Of a stretch of DNA of 64,000 nucleotides, positions 32,723 to 39,687 are shown piece after piece (the stretch's first letter is position 1; each line of letters starts with the position of its first letter). The position numbers and the translations under genes are program-made. The stretch lies in contig CAYYKJ010000004.1 in NCBI GenBank assembly GCA_964441265.1, forward strand, positions 62,001 to 126,000. Direction: 5' to 3'. This DNA is from JAFGDH01 sp964441265 (lineage in GTDB: Archaea > Aenigmatarchaeota > Aenigmatarchaeia > QMZP01 > QMZT01). Under the pieces are notes generated by a model. That model was given only the letters and a program-made list of their open reading frames with translations, had not been told where the DNA came from and made no database searches.

Positions 32723-33991
32723 TCAGGCGTATTCGCTCCTGGTCTCGTAATCGGTCTCTATGACGTATTCGCTCTTCACGGAGTACTCGCTCTCTATGTT
32801 GAGATTTCCCGCGTCCTCTGCTCCGTATTTCTCCCCAGTTTCCTCCTCCGCGCTCTCCTTGGTCATGGTGATCTCGTATTCCTCGTAGAAACCGGGTCCC
32901 GTTGACCGGCGGAGAGTGGAAGTGGCGAACTTCCAGAGTTCCTTTCCTGTCTTTGCATCCAGGCAGTATACGTGGCAGTCCCAGGAAGAGAAATAGAGCA
33001 TGTTCTTCCAGACCACCGGACACCAGAAGACCGGGCCGTCCGTCTTGAACCTCCACAGCTCCTTCCCGTCCATGCCGAGGCAGTACATGTTGGTGTCCTC
33101 CGACCCCACGTATATCCTTCCCCCGTGGATGTAGGGGGCGGCCGAAAGTAATCCTGTGTTGAACCTCCATATCTCCTTGCCTTCCATGTTCAGCGCATAC
33201 AGGGCGCCGTCCCTGCTGTGCTGATAAAGAATCCCGTCGTGAAAGATTGGCCCGGCAGCCGAGCCGTATTTCCCTGTCCTGAATCTCCAGATTTCCTTTC
33301 CTGTCTCCGCGCCGATGCAGTAGAGGTAGTTGTCGAAGCTGCCGAAATAGATTCTTCCCTCTCGGGCAAGTATGCCGACGCAATAGATTTCATCTCCGGT
33401 CTTGAATCTCCATATCTCCTTTCCCTCCCCGGATACGCAGTACATGAATCCGTCAAAGGAACCTATGTATACCCTCCCCCTGTAAACAGCGGGGGAGCCC
33501 GCTATGTCACCACCCGTCCGGAATTTCCATATGAGCTTTCCCGTGCGCTTGTCCAGGCAGTAAAGGAAGGAGTCCCTGGAGCCGAAATACATCCTCTCCC
33601 CGCTGACGGCGACGCAGCTGAGTATCTTGTCCCCGGTCTTGTATTTCCAGACCTCCTCCCCGGTCTCCGCATTTATCGCGTACATGAATCCGTCATAAGA
33701 GCCGATGTAAAGGATGCCCTCGCTTATCACCGGGGAGCTCTCCATTATTATCCCGTTCGTCCTGAACCTCCAGAGCTCCTCGGTACTTTCCGCATCGATG
33801 CAGTAGATGTTGTGGTCCATGGCACCGAAATAGAGTTTCCCCTCGTGAATTAGGAGTTTCTGGTCGATCGATCCCCCTGAGGTTATCCTGAAAACCCTGC
33901 TGAAGCTCCTGGTCTTCCTGACTTCGAAATCCTCCAGCTCCACGGAAAAACCGGAGAAACCGGAGTCAGGGACGTCAGCTCCGAAATCCAT
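32723..33991 (-). CDS. Cytoplasmic PQQ-type beta-propeller protein with tyrosine-rich tail (copy 1)
   Basis: This 422-residue protein has eight blades of ~40 residues, each of the form [LIV]YFGS.D..LYC[IL]D..TGKE[LI]WRFRTG, so an eight-bladed propeller. No signal peptide or lipobox is present, unlike secreted PQQ/BamB-type propellers, so it should be cytoplasmic. The N-terminal FSVELEDFEVRKTR resembles the same region of copy 2. The C-terminus ends in hexads SEYSVK, SEYVIE, TDYETR, SEYA, encoded by 67 bp identical to copy 2. PQQ-enzyme catalytic residues are not evident; a scaffold or sensor role is more likely. Confidence 0.8.
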   Translation of the reverse strand: MDFGADVPDSGFSGFSVELEDFEVRKTRSFSRVFRITSGGSIDQKLLIHEGKLYFGAMDHNIYCIDAESTEELWRFRTNGIIMESSPVISEGILYIGSYDGFMYAINAETGEEVWKYKTGDKILSCVAVSGERMYFGSRDSFLYCLDKRTGKLIWKFRTGGDIAGSPAVYRGRVYIGSFDGFMYCVSGEGKEIWRFKTGDEIYCVGILAREGRIYFGSFDNYLYCIGAETGKEIWRFRTGKYGSAAGPIFHDGILYQHSRDGALYALNMEGKEIWRFNTGLLSAAPYIHGGRIYVGSEDTNMYCLGMDGKELWRFKTDGPVFWCPVVWKNMLYFSSWDCHVYCLDAKTGKELWKFATSTLRRSTGPGFYEEYEITMTKESAEEETGEKYGAEDAGNLNIESEYSVKSEYVIETDYETRSEYA

Positions 33992-34021
33992 GTTTAGAAA
34001 TTGAACGGTGAATTAATATAC

Positions 34022-35281
34022 CTAGGCGTATTCGCTCCTGGTCTCGTAATCGGTCTCTATGACGTATTCGCTCTTCACGGAGTACTCGCTTTCCGCGGAA
34101 CCGCCGGAGAGATCGACCGAGTATTTCTCCTCTTCGTCACTTTCTTCGCCTTCCGCGTCCCTTTTTATCTCCACCTCGAAGATGTCGTTGGTGGGAGGCA
34201 GGTATGCCTGGGAGAGGGAGGATGAATCGTACTTCCAGCGGACCTTTCCGGTATCCATGTCGACACAGTAATAATGGCAGTCCCAGCAGCCAAAGCATAC
34301 GCATCCCCCGAAGAATTCCGGGAAATCAAAAACCTCCGCGCCGGCCCGGAACCTCCAGAGCTCCTTGCCGTCCGTGTTCAGGCAGTACAGATTCCCATCT
34401 TCCGAGCCGAAACAGAGCTTCCCTTCACGGACGGAAACCCCCGCAACCAGGCCTTCCGCCCGGAACCTCCAGAGCTCCTTCCCTTCCATGGTGAGGGCAT
34501 AGAGTATGCCGTCCCTGCTCGGAAAATAAAGCACTCCCCCGTGCTCTCTCAGCCTGCCGCCGCTCCCGTAAACACCGAACCTGAACTTCCAGCGGATTTT
34601 CCCAGTTCCGGCATCAACTGCATAAAAGTAATTGTCGAAGGAGCCGAAGTAAACGGTCCCTTCGTGGAGCAGGGGAGGGCCGAAGAGCTGGATGTGGTCC
34701 CCGGTCTTCACTCTCCAGAGTTCCCTTCCGTCCGAAGAGAGACAGTAAAAATTGCCGTCGAACGACCCGAAATATACCCTGCCCCCGGAAACGCAGGCGC
34801 TCGACCCGATGTCCCCGCCCGTCCTGAACCTCCAGACCTGCCTGCCAGATTCCCCGTCGACGCAGTAGAGGCAGCAGTCCCTGGAACCGAAAAAGACCCT
34901 GCCCCCCGAAGAGGTGAGGGGCCTGCATATCTCTCCCCCGGACTCGAACCTCCACAGCTCCTTTCCGGTCTTCCTGTCCAGACAGTAAAGGTTCCTGTCG
35001 AAGGAACCGAAAAAGACCCTATTCCCGGAGAAGCACGGGCTTCCTATTATCCTGTCGTTGGCCCTGAACCTCCAGAGCGCTTTACCGGTCTTTAGGTCGA
35101 GGGCGTGGAAATACCCGTTGCAGTCCCCGAAATATGCGATCCCGTCCATCTCTGCCGAATAGAGTATCGACCCCCCAGAACCTATCCTCCACTGGCGGTC
35201 GAAATCCCTCGTCTTCCTTATCTCGAAATCCTCCAGTTCGGCGGAGAAGTCGCCGAATACGTCGCCAGTGTCCATGTTCAT
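34022..35281 (-). CDS. Cytoplasmic PQQ-type beta-propeller protein with tyrosine-rich tail (copy 2)
   Basis: This 419-residue tandem paralogue of the preceding entry lies 30 bp upstream of it. Eight blades are recognisable (for example VFFGSFDRNLYCLD, VYFGSFDGNFYCLS, LYFPSRDGILYALT). The N-terminal FSAELEDFEIRKTR and the last 22 residues are shared with copy 1, while the blades have diverged. No signal peptide is seen. The acidic linker before the tail (EGEESDEEEKYSVDLSGG) looks disordered, which suits a flexible interaction tail. Confidence 0.8.
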   Translation of the reverse strand: MNMDTGDVFGDFSAELEDFEIRKTRDFDRQWRIGSGGSILYSAEMDGIAYFGDCNGYFHALDLKTGKALWRFRANDRIIGSPCFSGNRVFFGSFDRNLYCLDRKTGKELWRFESGGEICRPLTSSGGRVFFGSRDCCLYCVDGESGRQVWRFRTGGDIGSSACVSGGRVYFGSFDGNFYCLSSDGRELWRVKTGDHIQLFGPPLLHEGTVYFGSFDNYFYAVDAGTGKIRWKFRFGVYGSGGRLREHGGVLYFPSRDGILYALTMEGKELWRFRAEGLVAGVSVREGKLCFGSEDGNLYCLNTDGKELWRFRAGAEVFDFPEFFGGCVCFGCWDCHYYCVDMDTGKVRWKYDSSSLSQAYLPPTNDIFEVEIKRDAEGEESDEEEKYSVDLSGGSAESEYSVKSEYVIETDYETRSEYA

Positions 35282-35309
35282 GTTTATACATTTTCAAAAA
35301 GCATTAAAT

Positions 35310-35372
35310 CCTTTTTAACTCCCGGAACAACATTCTGTCATAAAAGAGGTTTCCTCCTCCGTTCTGAAGAAG
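35310..35372 (+). repeat. Left 63-bp direct repeat: copy of the nnrD promoter and first codons
   Basis: It is identical at 61 of 63 positions to 36495-36557. It includes the CTTTTTAACT promoter element, the start-codon position (here ATA instead of ATG) and ten following codons of the NAD(P)HX dehydratase gene. It ends 4 bp before the stop of the nucleotidyltransferase gene. It is a dead 5' fragment of that gene, left or created when the cassette entered. Confidence 0.85.
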
Positions 35373-35376
35373 GCCA

Positions 35377-36000
35377 TCACAATGTGTCCGACCACAGCTC
35401 ATTGACCGTGTAGTTAATCTTGTTCTTGTTAAGGAAACCGACTATTTCCTTTCTCTTCTCCATGGGCACGAGGATCGTGGCCTTTGCCAGCTTCCTGCCA
35501 CCGAGCTTTTTCACCAGGCCCTTTCCGATATATGTCTTTTCCCCGATTTTTTGCCTGTATCCGTACAGCTTCCTCCATATGCTCATCTGCCTGGACGGCC
35601 CGAACCTGCTGACATCTATCCTGATCAAAAGATAATAACTGACCCCTTCCGGCATATCATTGTATTTCCCGTACAGCAGCATACCCGAGCTTATCACGTC
35701 ACGCCTCAGAGACCATTTTTCAAGATCGCCGACCTTGACAGAGATTTCGTTCTTTATTCCCCTGATTCTCCACATCTCTTGTATTTTTGATTCTCTGAAC
35801 AGTTTAAGCAGTCCGTTTATTTCCTCTTCGATATCCTCGGTCGTGTCTATAAACAGATCAATGTCGGATTCCTCCCCCCACGTCCCCCGGGCAACCGAAC
35901 CGAAAAGTATTATTTTATCGATTTTCCCGCCCGTTTTGCTGTCCATGAGGAACGAGGCAAAGCTCATCGCGTAACCGATGAGAGATTCCCTTCCCGGCAT
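35377..36000 (-). CDS. MNT-type nucleotidyltransferase (likely antitoxin/AMPylator of a TA pair)
   Basis: This 208-residue protein has the minimal nucleotidyltransferase motif ILFGSVARGTWGEESDIDLFID (GS ... DxD) at ~26-48. It also has a C-terminal basic region (KLYGYRQKIGEKTYIGKGLVKKLGGRKLAKATILVP) that may bind nucleic acid. Stand-alone MNT proteins paired with HEPN partners form toxin-antitoxin systems in which the NTase neutralises the toxin by nucleotidylation. The ATG at 36000 overlaps the stop of the upstream gene by one base (TGATG). It lies inside the 63-bp-repeat cassette. Confidence 0.8.
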   Translation of the reverse strand: MPGRESLIGYAMSFASFLMDSKTGGKIDKIILFGSVARGTWGEESDIDLFIDTTEDIEEEINGLLKLFRESKIQEMWRIRGIKNEISVKVGDLEKWSLRRDVISSGMLLYGKYNDMPEGVSYYLLIRIDVSRFGPSRQMSIWRKLYGYRQKIGEKTYIGKGLVKKLGGRKLAKATILVPMEKRKEIVGFLNKNKINYTVNELWSDTL

Positions 36001-36386
36001 CACATCATCTCCTTCAGTTCTTCTTCGAGCGACCGGAAGAGCTTCAGGGCATCTTTTATCTTCCCCGCAGGTTTCGGAATGCCATACGACAGGCTTTCGC
36101 AAAGCCTTTCCAGTTCTATCATTTTCATGATAATTTTTTTCTTGCCTCTGAATTCAGGCAACTTTTCAAGCACCCTTTCGGATTTGAACCACGTGTGGTT
36201 TATCTGGAAACCCTCGTCTATCTTCCTCTCCCTGTGCAAACGGGCAGAAAGCAATTCGGTAATCGCTTTCGAAGCGTTGTCCCCCACAATCCTCTGGGAA
36301 TTATCGATCCCCCAGACTTCCACTCCCCATTTCATTATAGTCTCCTTCCTTTCCTCGAATGCTTCCAGGTGGTATCCGGATTTCAT
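36000..36386 (-). CDS. HEPN-like helical partner of the nucleotidyltransferase (toxin candidate)
   Basis: This 128-residue all-helical protein (DNASKAITELLSARLHRERK, KIIMKMIELERLCESLSYG, KDALKLFRSLEEELKEM) precedes and overlaps the nucleotidyltransferase gene, the usual place of a HEPN component. The catalytic R-x4-6-H of HEPN RNases is not evident, so it may be an inactive or divergent member, or a different helical family. A strong TATA (TTTATATA on the minus strand, ~36409-36416) is ~25 nt before the ATG, overlapped by repeats that suggest autoregulation. Confidence 0.6.
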   Translation of the reverse strand: MKSGYHLEAFEERKETIMKWGVEVWGIDNSQRIVGDNASKAITELLSARLHRERKIDEGFQINHTWFKSERVLEKLPEFRGKKKIIMKMIELERLCESLSYGIPKPAGKIKDALKLFRSLEEELKEMM

Positions 36387-36399
36387 GCTGCATTTTTGG

Positions 36400-36478
36400 T
36401 AAGTTGCTATATAAAGTTTTCGTTAGTTTCTTACATATATAAGTTACTATATAAATTTTATGTAAGTTACTTTACAAA
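36400..36478. promoter_or_regulatory. Triplicated TAAGTTACTATATAAA element over the cassette promoter
   Basis: Related copies are TAAGTTGCTATATAAAGTTT (36400-36419), TAAGTTACTATATAAATTTT (36440-36459) and TAAGTTACTTTACAAA (36463-36478). The first covers the predicted TATA of the HEPN-like gene (ATG at 36386). Operator repeats at a toxin-antitoxin promoter usually serve autorepression; here this is inferred. Confidence 0.6.
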
Positions 36479-36494
36479 TAAGTATTAACGCAAC

Positions 36495-36557
36495 CCTTTT
36501 TAACTCCCGGAACAACATTCTGTCATGAAAGAGGTTTCCTCCTCCATTCTGAAGAAG
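36495..36557 (+). repeat. Right 63-bp direct repeat: functional nnrD promoter and start
   Basis: It matches 35310-35372 with two substitutions. It contains the CTTTTTAACT element 25 nt before ATG 36525 and the first eleven codons of the NAD(P)HX dehydratase. The intact ATG and open frame show this is the working copy. Confidence 0.85.
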
Positions 36558-37364
36558 ATCTACAGGCCCAGATCGAAGTACAGCAAGAAAGGGGACTTCG
36601 GGAAGCTGCTGATCATCGGGGGCAGCCATGAATACTCAGGAGCCCCCGCGCTGGCGGCTTTCTCGGCCATGGCCTCGCTCCGCTCCGGCGCCGACATCGT
36701 GACCGTAGTGGCTCCGAAGAGGGCGGCGGACATCGTGGCGTCCTTCTCCCCGAACCTGATAACCGAGCCAGTGGAGGGGAAATTCTTCACGACCAAGCAC
36801 ACAGACCAGATCCTTGAGCTCTCAAAGAAGTTCGATGCACTTTGCATCGGTTCAGGACTCGGAACGGAGAAGGAGACCTTCAGGTTCGTGAAAAAGCTCA
36901 TATCCAGGATCAGGAAGCCCTGCGTGGTGGATGCCGATGCGATAAAGGCGCTGAAAAAGAAGGAACTGGGAAAGAATTTCGTACTGACGCCCCACTCATA
37001 CGAATTCTACAGCCTCACCGGGGAGAAACCCAAGACGGGACTGACATCCAGGATAAGCATCGTTGAGAAGGTCTCCAAGAGAATCAGGTCGACCATCCTC
37101 CTCAAAGGGGTCATAGACATAATCTCAGACGGCAGGCGGACCGCGATAAACAGGACGGGAAACCCCTACATGACGACCGGAGGGACCGGGGACGTGCTGA
37201 CCGGTATATGCGGCTCCCTTCTCGCACAGGGAAACAGGCCATTCGAGTCCGCCTGCGGGGCCGCCTTCATAACCGGGAGGGCGGGGGACCTGGCGGCGGC
37301 AGAGAAGAAGCAGGGCATGCTGGCGACCGACGTGACAAAGAAGATACCCCAAGTGATCGCCTGA
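36525..37364 (+). CDS. nnrD: ADP/ATP-dependent NAD(P)H-hydrate dehydratase
   Basis: This 279-residue ribokinase-fold CARKD enzyme repairs NAD(P)HX, the hydrated damaged form of NAD(P)H, using ADP or ATP. It has GGSHEYSGAPALAAFSAM near the N-terminus, VVDADAIKAL, LTPHSYEF and the catalytic TTGGTGDVLTGICGSLLAQG. Only the dehydratase domain is present; the NnrE epimerase domain often fused in prokaryotes is absent. Its promoter and first codons are duplicated 1.2 kb upstream around an NTase/HEPN-like cassette. Confidence 0.93.
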   Translation: MKEVSSSILKKIYRPRSKYSKKGDFGKLLIIGGSHEYSGAPALAAFSAMASLRSGADIVTVVAPKRAADIVASFSPNLITEPVEGKFFTTKHTDQILELSKKFDALCIGSGLGTEKETFRFVKKLISRIRKPCVVDADAIKALKKKELGKNFVLTPHSYEFYSLTGEKPKTGLTSRISIVEKVSKRIRSTILLKGVIDIISDGRRTAINRTGNPYMTTGGTGDVLTGICGSLLAQGNRPFESACGAAFITGRAGDLAAAEKKQGMLATDVTKKIPQVIA

Positions 37365-37366
37365 TG

Positions 37367-37624
37367 TCACCTGAAGAGCTTCCCGTAGGTCTTGTTGAAG
37401 AAATTCTGCATGAAATCGTTTTCGGGGAAAGGATCGGAAAGGCACTCAACACTGTTTATGGGATGCTTTACATATTTGCTTAGTCTGTACAACGCCCCTT
37501 TAAAATCGTCACGATAGAACTTGTCATAAATCTTCTTGGCCTTTTCGGCCTTTATTCCCCTCAACACGCGGGCGTTTTCCATGAAATTCCTGCGGAAGCT
37601 CCTGTTAGAGTCATGATTCATCAT
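37367..37624 (-). CDS. Hypothetical basic protein (85 aa)
   Basis: ATG 37624 overlaps the stop of a 42-codon upstream frame by ATGA, which decides the start. The product is basic and helical (NRSFRRNFMENARVLRGIKAEKAKKIYDKFYRDDF) with a C-terminal FMQNFFNKTYGKLFR. It converges on nnrD with no spacing. No family recognised. Confidence 0.5.
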   Translation of the reverse strand: MMNHDSNRSFRRNFMENARVLRGIKAEKAKKIYDKFYRDDFKGALYRLSKYVKHPINSVECLSDPFPENDFMQNFFNKTYGKLFR

Positions 37625-37749
37625 GGTGATGAAAACCAATCCCGGGTTCTGGGAAAAACCTTGAATGCATACCGCTTGTCCGAAGGGTCCTCCGACTGAA
37701 TCCTCTCTTCATCGGGAACGTATCCCTTTCTCACGCTGTACTTCAACAT
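37621..37749 (-). CDS. Short hypothetical protein (42 aa), coupled to the next gene
   Basis: ATG 37749 lies ~27 nt after a TATA-like TTATTTATTATTTT (minus strand, ~37769-37782) and the stop overlaps the next ATG (ATGA at 37624-37621). The product begins MLKYSVRKGYVPDEERI and ends FKVFPRTRDWFSSP. Promoter spacing and coupling support translation; function is unknown. The remaining stretch to 37959 shows nothing further. Confidence 0.45.
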   Translation of the reverse strand: MLKYSVRKGYVPDEERIQSEDPSDKRYAFKVFPRTRDWFSSP

Positions 37750-37959
37750 AACTGATTTTACACTGAAAATAATAAATAAGCATAACCCCATGTTTGAGCC
37801 GGACGCATGGTCACGGAAAACCCATCAAACGTTCATGGCACGGAAGAATCTCTTGCTCTTCAGCTTCGCCGGCAGCATGGAATAAAACATCTCAATAACC
37901 GCTATATTACTGGGAGCGGACGTATAAATATCGCTGAATTCCAGAAAAATATCCCGATT

Positions 37960-38919
37960 CTAATATTTATCCTTGCGGACCTTCAGCTTGTTCCTTTTCT
38001 CGATTTCCTTGGCCACGGAAGCGCGGAATTTTTCCATGGTCTCCGGGCTCATCTTTATGGGGAGTATCCTCTCTATGCCGTCCTTCCCCAGCACCACCGG
38101 GACCCCTATGCAGACGTCCTTCGTGTCTCCATATCCCTCTTCATTTCCCGTGAGGTAGGCGGAGGCTGAGAACACCCTCCTCTGATCAAGTAGTATGGAG
38201 GTGACCATCTCGGCGATGGCCATTCCCGGGGCTATCCAGGCGCTGGTCCCGATCATCTTGGTGAGGTCCCCTCCGGCGGATACTGTCCTTGCGACGCATT
38301 CCTCCATCTCCTTCCTGGAAAGAAGGTTGTCTATCCCTATCCCCCTCACGGAGGAGGCCTCGGGAACCGGAACCATCTGGTCCCCGTGGGTCCCCAATAT
38401 GGTGACGTCTATGTCTTTCCTGGAGACATTGAGCTTTCTGGAAAGGAAGTCGCGGAAACGCGCTGTGTCCAGCTCTCCGGCCATGCCGATTACACGGTTA
38501 TTTTCGAATCCGGTGACCTTGTGGACCACGTAATTCATGGCATCGATGGGGTTTGTGACTATGATTATCTTGGAGTCCGGGGCGTGTTCCTTTATTTTCC
38601 CGCATATCTCACTGACTATCTTCTCATTGGCTTCCAGCAGATCGTCCCTGCTCATGCCCGGCTTTCTCGGAAGTCCCGCGGTGATCACCACCAAGTCCGA
38701 GCCTTTTATGTCCCCGTAATCCGCCGTTCCCGTGATCACGGTGCTGACCCCGAGCATGGAGCCCGCGTGGCTGGTGTCGTGCGCCCTTCCCATGGCCTTG
38801 TCCCTGACCACTTCCAGATCTAGCATCACCACGTCAGCTATGTCCTTCCTGGCCATCTCAAAGGCCGCGGAAGAACCGACGTTGCCCGCCCCGCCTATCA
38901 CGGAAACCTTGTGCCTCAT
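37960..38919 (-). CDS. mdh: Malate dehydrogenase (LDH-like type)
   Basis: This 319-residue Rossmann enzyme has GGAGNVGSSAAFEMA, mobile loop AGLPRKPGMSRDDLL (with the two arginines that favour malate/oxaloacetate over lactate), TNPIDAMNYVV, catalytic H in LGTHGDQMVPVP and the preceding D of ELDTARFR. It converts malate and oxaloacetate with NAD(P). The cofactor residue after strand 2 is Asp in LDLEVV, suggesting NAD preference. It is monocistronic with a basic C-terminal tail. Confidence 0.9.
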   Translation of the reverse strand: MRHKVSVIGGAGNVGSSAAFEMARKDIADVVMLDLEVVRDKAMGRAHDTSHAGSMLGVSTVITGTADYGDIKGSDLVVITAGLPRKPGMSRDDLLEANEKIVSEICGKIKEHAPDSKIIIVTNPIDAMNYVVHKVTGFENNRVIGMAGELDTARFRDFLSRKLNVSRKDIDVTILGTHGDQMVPVPEASSVRGIGIDNLLSRKEMEECVARTVSAGGDLTKMIGTSAWIAPGMAIAEMVTSILLDQRRVFSASAYLTGNEEGYGDTKDVCIGVPVVLGKDGIERILPIKMSPETMEKFRASVAKEIEKRNKLKVRKDKY

Positions 38920-38967
38920 GCCAATCGTATAGAATTAGGACAGGGGTTTTAAAAATCGAATTCCCTC

Positions 38968-39312
38968 TCAAGTGGAATTGGAAATCAAAATTTTGTGAGC
39001 CTTTCCCTTGATTCTTCTCTGCTCATCCTCTGGAAGTTCGGTGATGGCCCTCAGCGCCGACAATTTTTTGTAATCAAGACTCAAAGTAGATTTTTCTGTA
39101 TCATGTTCCGGGCTTATTCTGCGGCGCATCTGTTCACCGCTAAGATAACCGGGAGGGGCCTCCTGGTTGAATGTTCTTATTAACTTGTCATTAGAAATTC
39201 TGGCCCGAAAAGTATCGAGAAATCCATAAGCGGGCTCTTCACCGGCATCATTGTATGGATCGTACGAAAAGATATCCTTCAGTTTCCTGCACGCAGACTT
39301 GAACAGACTCAT
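38968..39312 (-). CDS. Hypothetical protein (114 aa)
   Basis: This polar protein has a short N-terminal amphipathic helix (MSLFKSACRKLKDIFSYDPY) and basic segments (GEQMRRRISPEHDTEK, EDEQRRIKGKAHKILI). No family recognised. Composition is slightly AT-rich. It lies between malate dehydrogenase and a zinc ribbon gene on the same strand. Confidence 0.5.
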   Translation of the reverse strand: MSLFKSACRKLKDIFSYDPYNDAGEEPAYGFLDTFRARISNDKLIRTFNQEAPPGYLSGEQMRRRISPEHDTEKSTLSLDYKKLSALRAITELPEDEQRRIKGKAHKILISNST

Positions 39313-39381
39313 GATAACTGAAGTATAATTTGATCAGAATCTTTTTATTGGTTGTTCTGGAATGATTCCGGGAGGGAGGTT

Positions 39382-39534
39382 TCACTCGATCCTCTTCAGG
39401 ACTCTTATGAACCATCTTCCGGCATCCAGCTTCCAGCCCGTCCTGCACTGGGGGCACTCGAATTCCCTCCCCTCCAGGGGGGCCTCGAAGCTCTTACCGC
39501 ATTCCATACATCTGAAATCGAAAGGCTCATTCAT
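39382..39534 (-). CDS. Small zinc-ribbon protein (50 aa)
   Basis: ATG 39534 begins MNEPFDFRCMECGKSFEAP, and CPQC follows 17 residues later, giving two CxxC pairs of a zinc ribbon. The end (GRWFIRVLKRIE) is aromatic and basic. Upstream in-frame codons to 39579 lie in an AT-rich promoter region and are unlikely to be translated. A role in transcription or RNA processing is typical of such ribbons but unproven. Confidence 0.65.
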   Translation of the reverse strand: MNEPFDFRCMECGKSFEAPLEGREFECPQCRTGWKLDAGRWFIRVLKRIE

Positions 39535-39687
39535 GATGAGTTCACCACAGAATAATTGTATTATGTTTTTATTAATCATGAGGTAATCCGGGCGGAAAGC
39601 GGCCCGGCATCAGATTTTTAAATTTAAATCCCATTTCATCTAAATTATGTAATACCGGGTCATTCCCGGTGGAAGAAGGTGCTTTTG

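Larger units (their letters stand above)
35310..36557. mobile_element. Repeat-bounded NTase/HEPN-like cassette (integration footprint)
   Basis: The 63-bp direct repeats (35310-35372 and 36495-36557) enclose 1,122 bp holding only the nucleotidyltransferase gene, its upstream partner and their promoter. Removing the cassette and one repeat restores a simple divergent arrangement of a propeller gene and nnrD. No transposase or integrase lies inside, so either the enzyme acted in trans or the event was recombinational. Mobility is inferred from the repeats. Confidence 0.6.

Noticed and set aside
36000..36386. Confident HEPN RNase toxin
   Set aside because: The R-x4-6-H catalytic motif cannot be found, so only a HEPN-like helical partner is claimed.
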